From Paulownia fortunei (lineage: Eukaryota > Streptophyta > Magnoliopsida > Lamiales > Paulowniaceae), in assembly GCA_019321725.1 (NCBI GenBank), contig CM033118.1:16084071-16148070 (forward strand): a stretch of DNA of 64,000 nucleotides. Reading direction: 5' to 3'. The position numbers and the translations under genes were made by a program. Shown piece after piece: positions 1-13,112 of this stretch; position 1 is the first letter of the stretch, and each line of letters begins with the position of its first letter. The notes beneath the pieces are model-generated. The model searched no databases. It was given only the letters and a program-made list of their open reading frames with translations, and had not been told where the DNA came from.

Positions 1-1645
1 TCCAACACCAAGAGGGCAACAGTTTTTAGGTGAAAATCACTATGGTAAGGTGACATTTGGCATTGTACACGTGGAGGTTTTTTTGGAGGGGGTTGAGGGG
101 GAGAAGTGGTTTAACTATAGTAGAGCCATGTTCTCTATTACTTTTGGGTTTGTAACTGTTTGTTTTGCAATACATCCAACGGTTTGTGGTTCTTTTTGAT
201 GAAGTCTTCAATTTTTAGGAAACCTGAAACTGTGGAGTCGTCTTTTCTAGCTTGTTTTGTAAGTTTGCCAAGTGGTCTTGTTTCTTGTAATTGGCAGTCA
301 TAGAGGTTTGTTTTCCTGGAAGCAGTTTATCGGATTGGGTATGCACTCGGCTATCCCTAGAGCCCGTCATTTAGTTAACAAAAGCATATGTGGCTGACAA
401 TGGTGGCAAAACTATGGTTTACAAGAAAACAATAAGGGTGAAACACATGATTACATTTTTCAGAAATTGTAGTTGAAAAAAATTAGAAGTAGAAAAGAAA
501 ATTCCTAGTAAAAAAAAAAAAACAAACAGAAAAGATAGAAAAGAGTCGGTATATGGAAAGAATGATCCTTATAATGATACTGCCACTATGATTTCTACTA
601 CCCAGGAAGTAAGAGGAACCATCAATATTAAAATACCCACTAGACTTCTGTCTTAAGTATTGAAATCAATACTTTTTCCAAGAAATTACATTGTGCAATA
701 GAGGGGGAATACATTTAGTTTTTTTAATCGTATAATTAGAAAGTCTTATCTTTGGGTTGGTATTGAGCTAATTATGCTTTAAAATTCGCAAAGCCTTGCA
801 ACATTGTCAACTTTCCCCATTACCATTTATACGGTTATCTCCATTTTTCAGACTCCAAACCACTTTGGTAACTTGTTCTGTGCAAATTAAGGTGGAAATC
901 CGCCATTCTACAACTGAATCTCTTGTTTACCAACCCTTACTAATTTTGCAGCAGGCAATTGCAAAACATTACGATATAGGAATGTGGGGACAAGGCAAAC
1001 CCATGAAGAATAACAAATATAAACAAATTATAAAAAAGTCAAGGTTTTTCAGAATGAATGACAAACTGTCCTGTGAATAGTTAATCGCATTGTAAGGGTT
1101 CAAAACTTGCTCAAATAATCTTCAGGCGACTCTCAATGTAGGAAATGTGTATTATATAAAAAACACCATATGAATATCTTGTGCAAATGAGAGACTTGTG
1201 TAATATTAAACAGGGAATGGGACAACAAAAGCAAAAAGAACTAGGAAAAACTCTTTATTCTCTTGAGCATCAAATACCGCATTTGATAATATCAAGAAAC
1301 CCTCAAAAATTCAGAAAATACAAAAAGTCTTATCTATTGATTTAAGAATACAACTTTTGTTGTTTTATAACCACATTCAAGATAACACCGTGGGAACTTA
1401 GAGTTGGTAGGCACAACTACTCAGCTCCTGGCTCATTTATATATTAAAAAAAAAAAAATGAGCACAATCTTTCATACTGAAATTCTCAAAGTTCTCAAAA
1501 GGACAAAGTTTCTTTTAGGAATATGTAAGAATTTGTACTTAATTTACTGCCAACATTTTTTGTTTATTTGCGTGAAAGAATAGAAGCATAGCAGTTATAG
1601 CTTGCAAACAATTTAACAACATTCAACTGATATACCATGCCATAC
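1..1645. other. Presumed intron 12 of the helicase gene plus unassigned sequence
   Basis: A donor GT follows exon 12 at 1645-1644. The next family segment (motif III, GLSATLP region) was not found on the minus strand down to position 1. Short open stretches on the plus strand at 30-215 match nothing I recognise. There are poly-A runs at about 510-522 and 1446-1458. Confidence 0.4.
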
Positions 1646-4600
1646 CTGACGAAGTGTGCGAGCTACTAATGCTTCTATTACCGGACCTCTATCATCATTC
1701 AACAAATGTACTTCATCAATGATTAGGAGCTTCACTAGCATGGAGAGTGACATATCGCTGCTTTTACGAGTAATCACATCCCACTTTTCAGGAGTTGTTA
1801 CAATCATCTGAATCACAAAAGAAAATGAAAGAAGCTTAAGAGTGCAACCTACAAACTATTCATGCAAAATCATGTAACATTCTTTTGTTATATCAATGCC
1901 AAAAATAATTGAACAAAACCCACAGTCACATGAATAACAGATAACCTGAGTTTCTTCAAGCTCATTTTTGGAGAGTTGCATATCCCCAGTGAGTTCTCTC
2001 ACAGTCACATTTAAAGGGGATAATCGATGGCTGAAGGTTGAAGTGACCTCCGCAGCTAATGCCTAGAAAGGATCGACAAAATATTAGCAATTCTTAGAAG
2101 ATTGTGGTTAGTTATATGAAAAAATTTACCTTCATAGGAGCAACATAAACAATCTTGAATTCATCTTTATGCAGATAACCATCTCTGAAGTGTTGTCCAA
2201 TCTGTTTAAATGTTTCAATTTGATCAATCAAAGCAAGTTTTAAGGTACCAAATTTATCATGCAAAGATCAAAATAGAAGTAGCTCTGTTGCACTTGCTTC
2301 ACTAGAGCCATCAAGTGCAAAGAAAATACAAAATCCAATCAATTCTATATGAGGAGCACAAAGATACAAGAAATCCTAAGTATGTACATTAGGAACAAGA
2401 AGAGAAGAGTATCGGGTGGCATATGTTTAGCCAGTAGCTTTTTCTCCCCTCAGTCCTTTTAAGAGACTAAATAATATGCACAATTCAGAATAAGCAGATG
2501 AGAGGCTGACAAGTAATCCAAGACACAAAATATGGAAGTCAATTAATGCAGAGGCAAAAATTGCTTAAACAGAGATCATTTTTAGTTATTAGGTGTTGAA
2601 GGAGTTCTGCTTATAGGCGGTTAGACACTAGTAAGTTTTAATCATGCCCCTGCCATCAATTATATTACAGTTCTCTCTCATTTACAGAAGCCTTGTTGAG
2701 CTACATCACAGAAATTTTGTCTCTCATTCTCTCTCATGAACTATTAGTATTTCATCAATCTTCTGCTTCTTTTTGGGTCATAATTTTCTAATTACTTTCC
2801 CATCTCATATCAATTTCGTACAGCGCAAATAGTATTGGCTTACTTGCATTCCCCATACATTTCAGTCACCCTATTTCCTTTTCTCCTTCTAATTGTCTAG
2901 AAGTTGTAAAGGATGAAAATGCAATTCATTACAGCAGGCAAGTATATATATCACAGGAGAGAAGAAAGGAAGTGGTATCGTCCATACCTCGTGTAGAATG
3001 GAAACCATAGCTATATTTGTTTTTCCAGCCCCGGTTGGTGCACAGACCTGCAAGCAAATGAAAATCATTTCCGAGAAATCAAAGGCTCTATTCTCCTGGA
3101 ACAACTGAAGTAAAGCATATAATATGGGAATTGTTTCACCAGAATATTTTCGTTAGTGTAGTAAGTAGTTTGGAATATTCTGCTCTGTATCCTGTTCAAA
3201 GACTTGTAACCATGAAAAGCAGCTTGTGCAATGTCATCTAGCTCCTTTATTTCAATCTGTCATCAATACACAGCAACTCAAAATTGTAAGATGAAAATGA
3301 AACTTCCACAAGCAAAAAACAAAGTTACAAAGGAGGTCAATTTTTCAGGATAAGAAAGTGGAAGTTATATTAAACTAGAAACTTGAACACAAAATCTAGA
3401 GAACAAGCAATCCTCCATTAAAAATAAATAAACTGACTCATGTTAACAAGGGATAATGCAGATAGATGAATGTGTGCATGCACATGCAAAAGTCATTAAT
3501 GTTATATACAACAAGACAAACACATCCACACACAAGCAAATATATGTATATGATATTTATATATGTATGTCTGCAGTGCATATGTATGTGCACTCGTGAA
3601 GTAAAGATATGTCTCTGGAATTAAAAAGGAAGCAAAAGAAAAGCACCAACAAGCATGAAATAATGCTTATCTAAATTACCACAAAATAAGAACCTGTAGC
3701 CCTTCTAGTGAAAATATTACAATGCATTACTGATTTAATATACCAGCCTCTCCCCAGGTTTCATTGGTGCAGTTGGTGTAGGAGGAATAGTGACTTCTTC
3801 ATACCCCTTGTAATGCTTCCTTACAGTGCCCTGAGGAAGGGCCGTGGCAGCAAACTGAGTCCCATCACCGTGCCCCACAAGGTCATCAAGTAAATTTTTC
3901 TTCTCACTTGCTTGAAGTAAAAAACTAAAAGACAAAGAAGACAAGTTGTCGTCAATTCCGTGATCTGTTCCACGTCTATGTTTTTTTTCCTCCTTGCGCC
4001 GAAGTTTATCAATTTGTCGTTCAGATTCTGTTTGAACAGTTACCTATATACATAGAAAATTAATTTGGGAATGTCAAACTTAATATCCCGACAACTGTGA
4101 AAGATGAAAGATCACAAAAACAATAAACAGGAAATACGCCGAAGTTTATCTATTTGTCGTTCAGATTCTGTTTAAACAGTTACCTATAAAGATGGAAAAT
4201 TAATTCGTAAATATCAAATTCAACATTCCAATCACTGTAAAAGATGAAAGATAAAAAAACAATAAACAAAAAATTCACTTCATTACCTGAGTAGCATAAC
4301 TTGGCATTCGTGTTTGTGTGTTTGAAGTTGATTTATCAGATTTGAGTACAAGCAGTCCACGATGGATACTTTCAACAAGGTCCTTTCTATGCTGAGAGAG
4401 AGAGAGAGTTCAGAAAATAAAAGAAAAGATCAATCTTTCCAACAAAGTATCATGAATTACTAAAATTACACAGGATTGCTTTATACCGGTTTACTAGCAT
4501 AAATTATATGCATTATATCTTGCACCAGATTGCTTAGTGATCTTCGCGACTACTGGGATGAAATTTACTATCAAGTCCAATGTTTCTGAAGTAAAATCTA

Positions 4601-6708
4601 ACAAAATAAATTTTCACATTTCCATTACGTTTTGAAAAATCAGTTAATAAGAAGTGGAATATGGTCAAAGAACAAAAATCACTATATTTCAAGTCAACGA
4701 GCTAACGTCGTCCATACCATGATAAGGTCTTGAACAGTTTCGAATGAGCTATCACCAACAAGATCCAGCAAATCGCCAGCAATCTTCAATATTAAATCAT
4801 AATTTAACAAGAACAAGGTCACTCAAAAGTTAGAAAAACAAAGCACAGAGCTTAGAGATCAGAACAAAAGCATTATCAATATCATCTGTGTACCTCATCA
4901 CCAGGTTTCTCTGAATCAAGAATCCGGCAAATGGTCATTGCTAGTTCATCTCGAGGAAGCTGTGAAGTACTTGACCTGACAATTTTGTCGCATGCATCCC
5001 GCAACCACTCTAGGTCAAAATTACCTTCACCAGCAGAAGGATGGAAATTTGCAGAGCGACCATAATCAGACCATCCCTCATGATTAGAAGATGATGTGCT
5101 AGTTTCCTCCATCAAAATCTCTGCATCCTCCAAAGAAGTATCAACTAGAAAGCGAGCAGGAGGTTGGAATACAAGGTCTGCTCCAAATTCCAAATCCTCG
5201 CTACCTTCACGCACCAATTCTGGTAAGTACCCAGTCCCATGTTCAATATTCTGTAAACCAGAAAGCCTCTCCGCCAGTGATGCAACTTTCAATGTGTTTG
5301 CTTCTGCAACAGTATGACCAACGAGCTTTTGCAACTCAAACCTGAATAACATGAAAATTACACAGTATGTAAAGGGGCAATCATTATTATAAAACTCAAC
5401 AGTTCTAATAAAAATGCCCAAATTGGGGTCCAAACCATGTATAAATATTGAAGACATAAAGATTAATCACAAACAGAATATTATAACTTGGTTGACAAAT
5501 CTCAACTTGAAAAATCAAGTTTTTGTCATGTTCAAACAATCCCATTTCTTCCTCTCTTTTCCTTCTTCCCACCATAGTTCACTAAACTTTTCAGCCTCTT
5601 GAAAGTCCTAATTTTTTTGTTAGACAAATACAAATGACCTAAGAAAGAAGAAATTATGCATCGTAACCATGTCACTTGAATACCATGACTATGCATTGTC
5701 ATAACTGAGGGCCATAACTATTTAAATTTTCCTAGGATATAAATTCCATAAACCACAAGCAGCAGCATTTCCAAGTACTAAATCAACACCTTTCAAACAA
5801 TATTATCATCTTATGTGACAAAAGGATCATTCCACGTAATTATAACATGATCAGAATGAATCGACTGAATTCAGAAAAAATTAAATTTAAATTTCTAACA
5901 CAAAATTCATGAATACCAATTCTGAGCTCTTCAATATTAGTCTCCAGGTAAAAACATATCAAATTCAACAAAAAATTGCACACAAGTAAATTTAGAATTT
6001 TCTATCAAAAAAGAATAAAAAAAAACTTTACTTTTTCGCCAAAATTCTCTTGTCACCCTCATCCTCTTCAGATCCAGAAGGCCCACTAAATAGCCTATAA
6101 ACATTCAATGCCACTTCCTGAAACTCCTCCGACACCACCTCACCACCCATCAACTCAACCACTGCCGCAATAAATTGCTTGTACAATTGCCGTAGCTCAA
6201 CAGAAGCTGCACAATAATACACATAACAAATACATAACTAATACGAATATACAGCAAGAAAACATATTAAAATTCATATCTTTCCCAATATCTCCACCTA
6301 ATTATACCACACAAACACAGTCAAACAACACCATCAATAATATAAATGTAAATTCGATAACCGTCTACAGAAGCACACACTCATTATACACAGCTATAGA
6401 GTGCAGCAGTACCTTCTTCCCATCGATAAATAATCTTACGAGCGAGCTCTGATTCTCCAAGCGAAGCTGCAGAACTAATGCACCAAACAGAATTCAGACG
6501 TCAATCAGGTACCAAAACGATCATCATTCAAACTATAAAAGAGCTTAAAAAACGATGAATTCTTCTAATTATCATCAGCATTTACATCTAAGTATGCATA
6601 CCTACGGCGATTGAGGCTTTGGAGGAAGGATTTCCGGTTGAGATACGCTTGATCGGCATCGAAAGGTAGCCTAAGAGAATTGGTTAACCGCGGGAGCTCC
6701 AGCAACAT
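1646..6708 (-). CDS. DExH14: DExH-box RNA helicase DExH14/ASCC3-like, N-terminal exons 1-12 (partial)
   Basis: Exons read on the minus strand: 6708-6602, 6474-6413, 6206-6032, 5341-4894, 4783-4718, 4391-4287, 4043-3744, 3256-3140, 3047-2988, 2201-2130, 2062-1946 and 1807-1646. All joins are GT-AG and keep one frame, giving 597 residues with no stop. The start ATG (6708-6706) gives [16 protein letters not shown], the usual N-terminus of plant DExH14. Residues 463-470 are APTGAGKT (motif I, ATP binding), 547-553 TTPEKWD, and 574-577 DEVH (motif II, catalytic). Family members are about 2,100 residues with two helicase cassettes, so this is roughly the first quarter, ending inside cassette 1. In animals ASCC3 unwinds DNA/RNA and acts in ribosome quality control; the plant role is inferred by family. 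The remaining exons must lie beyond the left edge, because no continuation is visible in 1-1645. BRR2 is the nearest alternative, but the N-terminus favours the ASCC3 branch. Confidence 0.93.
3997..4276 (-). repeat. 140-bp tandem duplication spanning the 5' end of helicase exon 7 and its splice acceptor
   Basis: Two adjacent units (3997-4136 and 4137-about 4276) have a period of 140 bp. Each holds the first 47 nt of exon 7, its AG acceptor and about 93 nt of intron. The exon parts differ at only 2 of 47 positions, while the intron parts differ at roughly a fifth. In the upstream unit (4137-4276) one of the exon changes makes an in-frame TAA at 4174-4172, so it can only be a decoy or dead acceptor. 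Confidence 0.9.
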
Positions 6709-6780
6709 TTTTGCTATGATTTGGGCGTGTCTGCGCCGAAGAAGGAACGGTGAGACTATACTGAAAGTTGTGGGGTTTTG

Positions 6781-6788
6781 TATTTATA
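6781..6788 (-). promoter_or_regulatory. TATA-box candidate of the DExH14-like gene
   Basis: On the minus strand the sequence reads CTATAAATAC, about 73 nt upstream of the helicase start codon at 6708. The spacing suits a plant TATA box with a short 5' untranslated leader. No transcript evidence is available. Confidence 0.5.
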
Positions 6789-6867
6789 GATTTGTGAACC
6801 GGGTTTGGATATATGAATCTGCTGATTCGGGCCACGGCTCGATTTATAGGAAAAATATTTGGGTTTG

Positions 6868-7196
6868 GGATGGTAATTGGTGGTCCAGACCCGAATTTAT
6901 TTTATTTGGAGTGGATTTTTAAAATTATAATTAGGTTTAACATAGATTTTGATTTTTTATTTTCAATCCCCTCCTATTTAATTTTTTATTTATTTTTATT
7001 TTAATATATATGTATTTATGTAATATTATATTTTTAAAAATATATATTTTAAAAAAATTAGTGATATTATTTTTAAAAGATATATCTTTTAATATTTTTA
7101 AAATTATAAAATGAGTCCAATGGATTTAACCCGTATTCGATGGGACGGGCCTCGAGTTTTGGCAAACTCGTCCCATGCCCATCTTATTGCCATCTC
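6868..7196. mobile_element. MITE-like element with GGATGGTAAT/ATTGCCATC ends
   Basis: The left side reads GGGATGGTAATTGG and the right side TTATTGCCATCTCTAA, an imperfect inverted pair typical of a common plant hAT-like MITE. The interior is AT-rich and non-coding. No clean target-site duplication is seen, so the ends are approximate. Confidence 0.3.
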
Positions 7197-7779
7197 TAAT
7201 TTGGATTTTAGGTAATTATTTTAGAATTATTAAGTTATACAGGTTATAAATTATCTGTATGATTAGATGATACCTATTTTGGAAGAAAGCATATTGTTGT
7301 GGAAAAAATTTCATAAAAATAGTTTTATTTGGTGTTTTAAAAAATCAAGTGTTATCTATATTCTCCTTCAAATTTTCTCCTATTTTCATTACTTTCCTCT
7401 CCTTCTGAATTTAGTGTGAAAATCATTATACTCACAAAAATTTCCAAGAAAAAGAATTGGGCTATATTTGGATCAAGTGTTTTGGTGGAAGTCTTTTGGG
7501 AAAATAAATTGAAAATGATGTATTATAAAACGTAATATATAATTAAGTGTATTTTGAGAGGGAATGTATTTTAAAATAATGAATTGAGAATAAAATTATT
7601 TTAAAAAAATTACATTCAAACAAAGTTTGCTTCCCTCGAAAAACAGTGCCTTTTGTACTCTCTCGGTTACAAACACAGATATACACAAATACATACTCAT
7701 GTACAACAACTTGGGTCAAATACATATACATGAATTTAGATACGAATATATATGTTTACATCTAAATATGTAAATATAA

Positions 7780-7914
7780 TTATATATTTTAATGTAATAT
7801 AAATTTATAATAAAAATAATTGATCCAAATGAAATATAATAATACATGTATATGTATATATATATAAGTACATGGATTTATGTATATATATTTGTTAAAC
7901 TTATAAATTACGAC

Positions 7915-7946
<32 letters not shown>

Positions 7947-8445
7947 ATGAATTTTGCACACTTGACGGTGGTGCCAAATCATTTAAATTATCAATATGTT
8001 GCAAGTCAAATGAACTTGGTATAATAAATAGAAATTATGATCGATGAATACATATCTTTATATATGCATATTTATGTACATGTATTTATTTCATTAACAA
8101 AATAATTACATATATTTATACATGTATATTTTAGATATTTATACATATGTACATGTACGTTTTACTACACTTATTTGTACAAAATATATAAATATATTTT
8201 TTAAAAAAATAAAAACAATAGATATGTAAACACACACACACACATATATATATACAGTCCTTCCTATGTAATAGAAAAGGATTCCATGATCCTGAAACGA
8301 TAGCGAATCTAATTGTATTAGTTTCTATAATTGATTTTTTCTGTGTAATAGTAATGGATAGGGCCTCATTGGTAACTGCTACAAAATCTCTTACATTGAA
8401 ACACATAGTTATGAATATATATATATATATATATATATATGCAAG
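7780..8445. repeat. Microsatellite-rich AT spacer
   Basis: It contains (TA)n then (TG)n at about 7910-7946, (CA)n at about 8229-8243 and (AT)13 at about 8415-8440. Open frames here are translations of the simple repeats (runs of YIYIY or THTHT) and are not genes. Confidence 0.85.
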
Positions 8446-10070
8446 CATGTATGGTGCAATAAACCAACCAAACATATATCTTAGTTTTTGTTTCATATCA
8501 ACTATAATCATTACATTTTTTTTTTATAAAAAAAACCCTATACAAATATATATTTTATTTCACTTCTCATTTCACTTAAACTACTTTTTATCACTTTTTC
8601 TCATAAAATCAATTAGCACCCTACGTTTTTGTTATCTGAAAGTGTTTTCATTTAGGAAAAATCTTGTCATAAAATAAAATTATTTTTAACCCAAATTATT
8701 ATAGGCTCACTACTATTATTATATTAACATCAAAATTATATTATCTATTTTTATACTATTATAAATATGTATCATATTCTTTCATATTATATAAAATATA
8801 ATACAAATCATTAAAAAAGTTTAAATGACCCCACTAACCTAATATAAATTTATCAGATCAGACTAGGGTAGGGTGTCTACAGATCGATTAATCGACTGAA
8901 TCGAACATAAATCAAACATTCAGCACGTACCAAAAATATTGATTTGATATTAAAAAATTTTACAAAAAATTCAGTATTTAGTTCGATTTTGGTTCACTAA
9001 ACCATACCAAGTACCAAATTGTTGTTTTGATATATTTTAATTTTTTTTGCGTATATATTTTTATATATATTATTTATTGTTAACTTACCAAATTAAAAAA
9101 ATCATAAATTAATAATTCATACAATTATGATTGTAATATTTACAATTTTAACTATTTTTTAATTTTTTAAGAAAAATGATTTACTGAATCATAAAAAAAA
9201 ATTCAATAATAATTGAACCGAACCGATTATTTTAATTAAATATTTGATATGATATTTTGTCGTGCCCATTTTTTTGATTCAATACGATTCTATTCAATTT
9301 AACTCAATAAACACCCCTTAAATAAAACATTTACAATCTTAAATGTCTCCTAAAATAAAATTAATCCATTTTCATTCACAAATACATCTTCCTCCATAAC
9401 ATCCTCCACAAAATATCCCAAACAAATCTAAACATTGCAACAGTGTGTTTGATTTTATATCATTGGACTCCTGAAATTAACATTGTTTTTGGATCCAGAA
9501 TTTTGATGAGAAAAAAAGAAAAAAAAATCAAATGATAAAGCACAAGGTATATTATCCTTTGAGGTGAGAAATTTTTTTTCTTTGGTATTTTTCCTACTAA
9601 AATTCTAGAACCAAATATAGCATAAAAGTAATAAAAAATAAATTGGAATGCAAATGGAGATTTCTAATTTAATTATAGAATTTTGATTTCACCCAAATAT
9701 TTTTTTGGATCAGTTGTACTATTTAGCAAAGATCTTGGTTTTTGTTCCTTAATTTGTATACGAGTCTAACCTAGTAGGCTATTACTAGCATTATTAGGTA
9801 AAATATGCTCCATATTTTTCATCCATATTATTATATATATTCATAAAAGTGCTAGTCACATTTAATGTTTGCTCCAATTGTAAGAATCCATATACTTCTA
9901 TTTATAAAAACAATGAATATTCTATGTTTTTGTTAAAATTATAAAAAAGACATATATGCCCTTAAATATCTCTGTTTAATATAATTAACCAATTACTATT
10001 TGTGGAAACCTGTCTAAGTGAACAGTGGGGGGTTGGGTTCTGAATGCGCTGATTGGTGGTAGAATTGTTT
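8446..10070. other. AT-rich spacer without recognisable genes
   Basis: Apart from the MITE-like element at 8869-9317, only AT-rich sequence with short poly-A/T tracts is seen. I found no coding signal on either strand. Confidence 0.5.
8869..9317. mobile_element. MITE-like element with GGGTGT/ACACCCC ends
   Basis: The left end is TAGGGTGTCTAC and the right end reads TAAACACCCC. The interior has GAACCGAACCG-type motifs near the right side and is AT-rich. This matches the common plant hAT-MITE style seen again at 34759-35580. No clear 8-bp TSD was found. Confidence 0.45.
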
Positions 10071-10074
10071 TTAT

Positions 10075-10160
10075 GGAGCACGTCTTCTTTTCTTTTTCAT
10101 ATATTTTTTTTGGAGCACGTCTTCTTTTCTTTTTCATATATTTTTTTTGGAGCACGTCTT
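10075..10160. repeat. 37-bp tandem repeat, about 2.3 copies
   Basis: The unit begins GGAGCACGTCTTCTTTTC and recurs at 10075, 10112 and 10149, that is with a 37-bp period. The third copy stops after GGAGCACGTCTT. Confidence 0.9.
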
Positions 10161-10753
10161 ACTAATGTGTGTGCACATAACTTGTGTTGTAAATTGAGAA
10201 ATTAACACAAGGTTTGTTTTTAATCTATAATTTGTGCGTTAACTTTATCATTTTATGCATTGTTTGTTAATGATCTAGTAAATACTACATTTTAAAAAAA
10301 AAATTGTGAATTATTCCATAACACTCCATCTCATATATTTTCGTAAATTTGGGAAAGAAACCCATTTTGAAGAAAAAATCTCCAAATAGGAAAATTCCAA
10401 TATAAATAGTGATTTTTCATTAATTACACTAAAGTTAATGCTTATTAATAAAAACACCCTCAACCCCCTTCTTCCTTCACATGCACATGCATATTTTCAA
10501 AATAGAAGGTTAACAAGGAATATTGGGTCCAAATCTTAATATGACATGCGTATATTGTCCTTTCGAGGGTCCATGTCGCGTGACGTAAAAAAAAGTTTGG
10601 TGGGTGAATTGACCTTAATCAAAAGTTCTACTACAATCGTGTATAGATTATGACTGCATTTAAATTTACCAAAAAACCAAACTAGGGGTAAAGCTGACCA
10701 ATCCCAAAATTAGTCGAGCGAAGCGTAAAATCTGAATTAGTGAAAATAAATAA

Positions 10754-10756
<3 letters not shown>

Positions 10757-10787
<31 letters not shown>
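10757..10787. repeat. (TA)n microsatellite
   Basis: Uninterrupted TA dinucleotides follow a short TAAA tetranucleotide run. It abuts a short unexplained open reading frame on the minus strand (10790-10880). Confidence 0.95.
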
Positions 10788-10789
<2 letters not shown>

Positions 10790-11025
10790 TCTCCCTCAAA
10801 CCTCTTGACTACAACAACAGCTTCCTCGGGTGAATACTCCAGTTTTGGAGACCAATCAGTGACATCCCCCATCTGAAACAACACAAGATACGATGCAACA
10901 CCCATTTTGCCCATATGTTACAGCGGCATATTTTGAGGGTTCTGAACATGGTTCGTCTTATTTCACTCGGACACCACCTGTTGAAGAACCAAGCAAATAC
11001 CATAACATTAATTTTTCTTGAAGGG
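10790..11025. other. Short protein-like segment, unassigned
   Basis: On the minus strand an AG acceptor is followed by MGDVTDWSPKLEYSPEEA and then KRFEGED before the (TA)n tract. On the plus strand the next segment reads YVTAAYFEGSEHGSSYF in an open frame of about 35 codons. Either could be an exon relic. I recognise neither, and 11025-12540 shows no further coding signal, although it may include the 3' region of the LEO1-like locus. Confidence 0.2.
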
Positions 11026-12540
11026 CACCACTTAACAGTTCACACCACAATGTAAGTAAATTTCGCTTCATATTAGTAATGGCCGTCCTTAGTTTGTAAG
11101 TCATGTATAAATGCCTTTTCACGCCAGTGAGTATTGATGCTTACTGATTAACCTTTGCTCAAACAATAAAGAAGCCACACATAAAAATGTTTAAGTTACG
11201 AAGCGAATTGGCTTTCTCATGTATCTCTACCAATTATAAGCAAAACCTTGGTGTACATAAAGATGGGAGATTGTTCTATAGAATGTCTCAGCGATTTATG
11301 ATAGCACAGTCTTCAGTCCTGCTGTCTGCCTCCAAAAGTGAAGGTCTTCATGTAACCTGAGAGCTGCATTTATCCAGTGAGACTGTTGTTCATATAGTCC
11401 TGCAGAATCCACACTCAAGATATTTAAAAGAGAGGTGGATAGGTTCCTCCAATATAGATGGAAGCAATATATCACAACGATAAATTGTGTGATCTAGTTG
11501 AAGACAAACTTGTGACAGGATTTTACTTGAAGGTAGAAGAAAGCCTCTTCTCTCCGTCTCTCAGACCCTTGCTAGTACCAAACGAGTAATGACTGCACCT
11601 GCATGATAGAAATGACAGTTCATTCAACATCACATGGCCCTGCGCAGGCACATTGCAGATAGATTATCTCATCAAGTCAAACTTAAACTAAAAATACACG
11701 AAAATTTATTTGCTTCCCCAACCCCTCTTTCATGCTTGTAAAAGTAACTAATTTACAGCTGATCTAATCCAACATGTAATTTCAGTTTCAAAGATGTATA
11801 TGAACTTCCTCAGAACACTGGAATTGTAAATCACAACAAATACAGATTATAGCCATCAATGATTGGAGTTTTAATAGCAATTCTGACAGGATATTATCTA
11901 GAAGAGAACATCCTATAAAGTTTCTCATTGAAAAACATTGGCCCCTTCTATTTTGAAGACTCTGGATATTTATCTAGTTTCTGTAGCATTTCTTGATAAC
12001 TTCTCTGATACTCACCATCTACTCCTGATGCTTCGCCTTCCACAACCTATTTCCACTTCCACATTTCTTTTCACAATTTCTAATCAACATTAACACTATG
12101 GTTGTTGAATGAGATGTTACATGTTGAAATGAACACTGTACCCCTTCGTCAGGGGCTGCAACAGGTCAAGTGCAAGACAGCAAGCTCAACAATAGACAAT
12201 GGTTCTTGATGGCATTGGTGGAAAATTCATTACCTGAGGTGATATGGCACAAAGATCAAGGGACAACTTAATAGCCAGTTTTCTCAATAGAGATGAGAAG
12301 GCGGAAATCTCACACTAAATGTGGTTATAACTGATGTAAACAGGCCTAACAGATTTTTGCAAGCATTGGTAAATGCATATACAAGCATATATAGCTACCA
12401 GAAAATGTCTCTAGGTAACTTGATTATTAGTATTCTAGCATTTGAACAGATTTTTTCTTAAAAAATGCTTCTATGTGGAATGCATGCAAGAAAGGATCTT
12501 AATAGACAATACTTGCTTGCATCACACACCTTACCATATT

Positions 12541-12675
12541 TTATTCTTCATTGTTATCATACATGATCGCCATTCGGCGTCGGGTGGTAGTTCTCCTTGG
12601 AGGAGAGTCCTCATCTGATTCAATGTACTGCTTCTTGAGTGTACCTCCTGACTCCTTTCTTCTAGACTTTGCACC
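12541..12675 (-). pseudogene. LEO1-like copy A last exon
   Basis: The acceptor CAG at 12678-12676 joins in phase 0 to exon 10. It encodes 44 residues ending RRRMAIMYDNNEE and a TAA stop. The KKQYIESDEDSPPRR segment is the typical C-terminus of plant LEO1/VIP4. It lies 6.6 kb from exon 10; the equivalent distance in copy B is about 3 kb. Confidence 0.85.
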
Positions 12676-13030
12676 CTGATGATCATCCAGTTTTGCAATA
12701 TAAAAAAAATTAGCAAGCACTACTAATGGCAGCTGAGAGTTGAATTTGTAATTGCTGCACAAAACAATTACACATCTAGTTGACTAAGCATTATTGCCAA
12801 TAGAGAGATCAGACATAAAACTGGAGTTTTAACCCAACTTGTCATGCCATAGGGATAATCCTCGGGATTGGACTCTTCCACTTTGCAAGAGCATTAGATT
12901 TCACAGAGAATACAAGACGGAATTCTACACCAGACTCCTCTTTCTATTTAAAACATTTCTGCCTCTACATCCTAGAGATGCATAGGAGTTTACCATGCCA
13001 AGAACCAAAAGCATTACATTGTGACCATGT

Positions 13031-13070
13031 ACACACACACACACACACATATATACATAATTAATATATC

Positions 13071-13109
<39 letters not shown>
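13031..13109. repeat. (AC)n and (GA)n microsatellites
   Basis: (AC)9 lies at 13031-13049 and (GA)19 at about 13072-13109, both within the last intron of LEO1-like copy A. Confidence 0.95.

Positions 13110-13112
<3 letters not shown>

Noticed and set aside
30..230. Plus-strand open stretch starting near the window edge
   Set aside because: It is open for about 57 codons but matches nothing I know and lacks convincing splice sites; reported only as unassigned sequence.
5096..5317. Plus-strand open frame opposite the helicase exon 4
   Set aside because: The minus-strand exon has clear family similarity and splice sites; the plus frame is its shadow.
7543..8677. Several open frames rich in Y, I, T and H
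   Set aside because: They are translations of TA, TG and CA microsatellites and show no domain or splice support.
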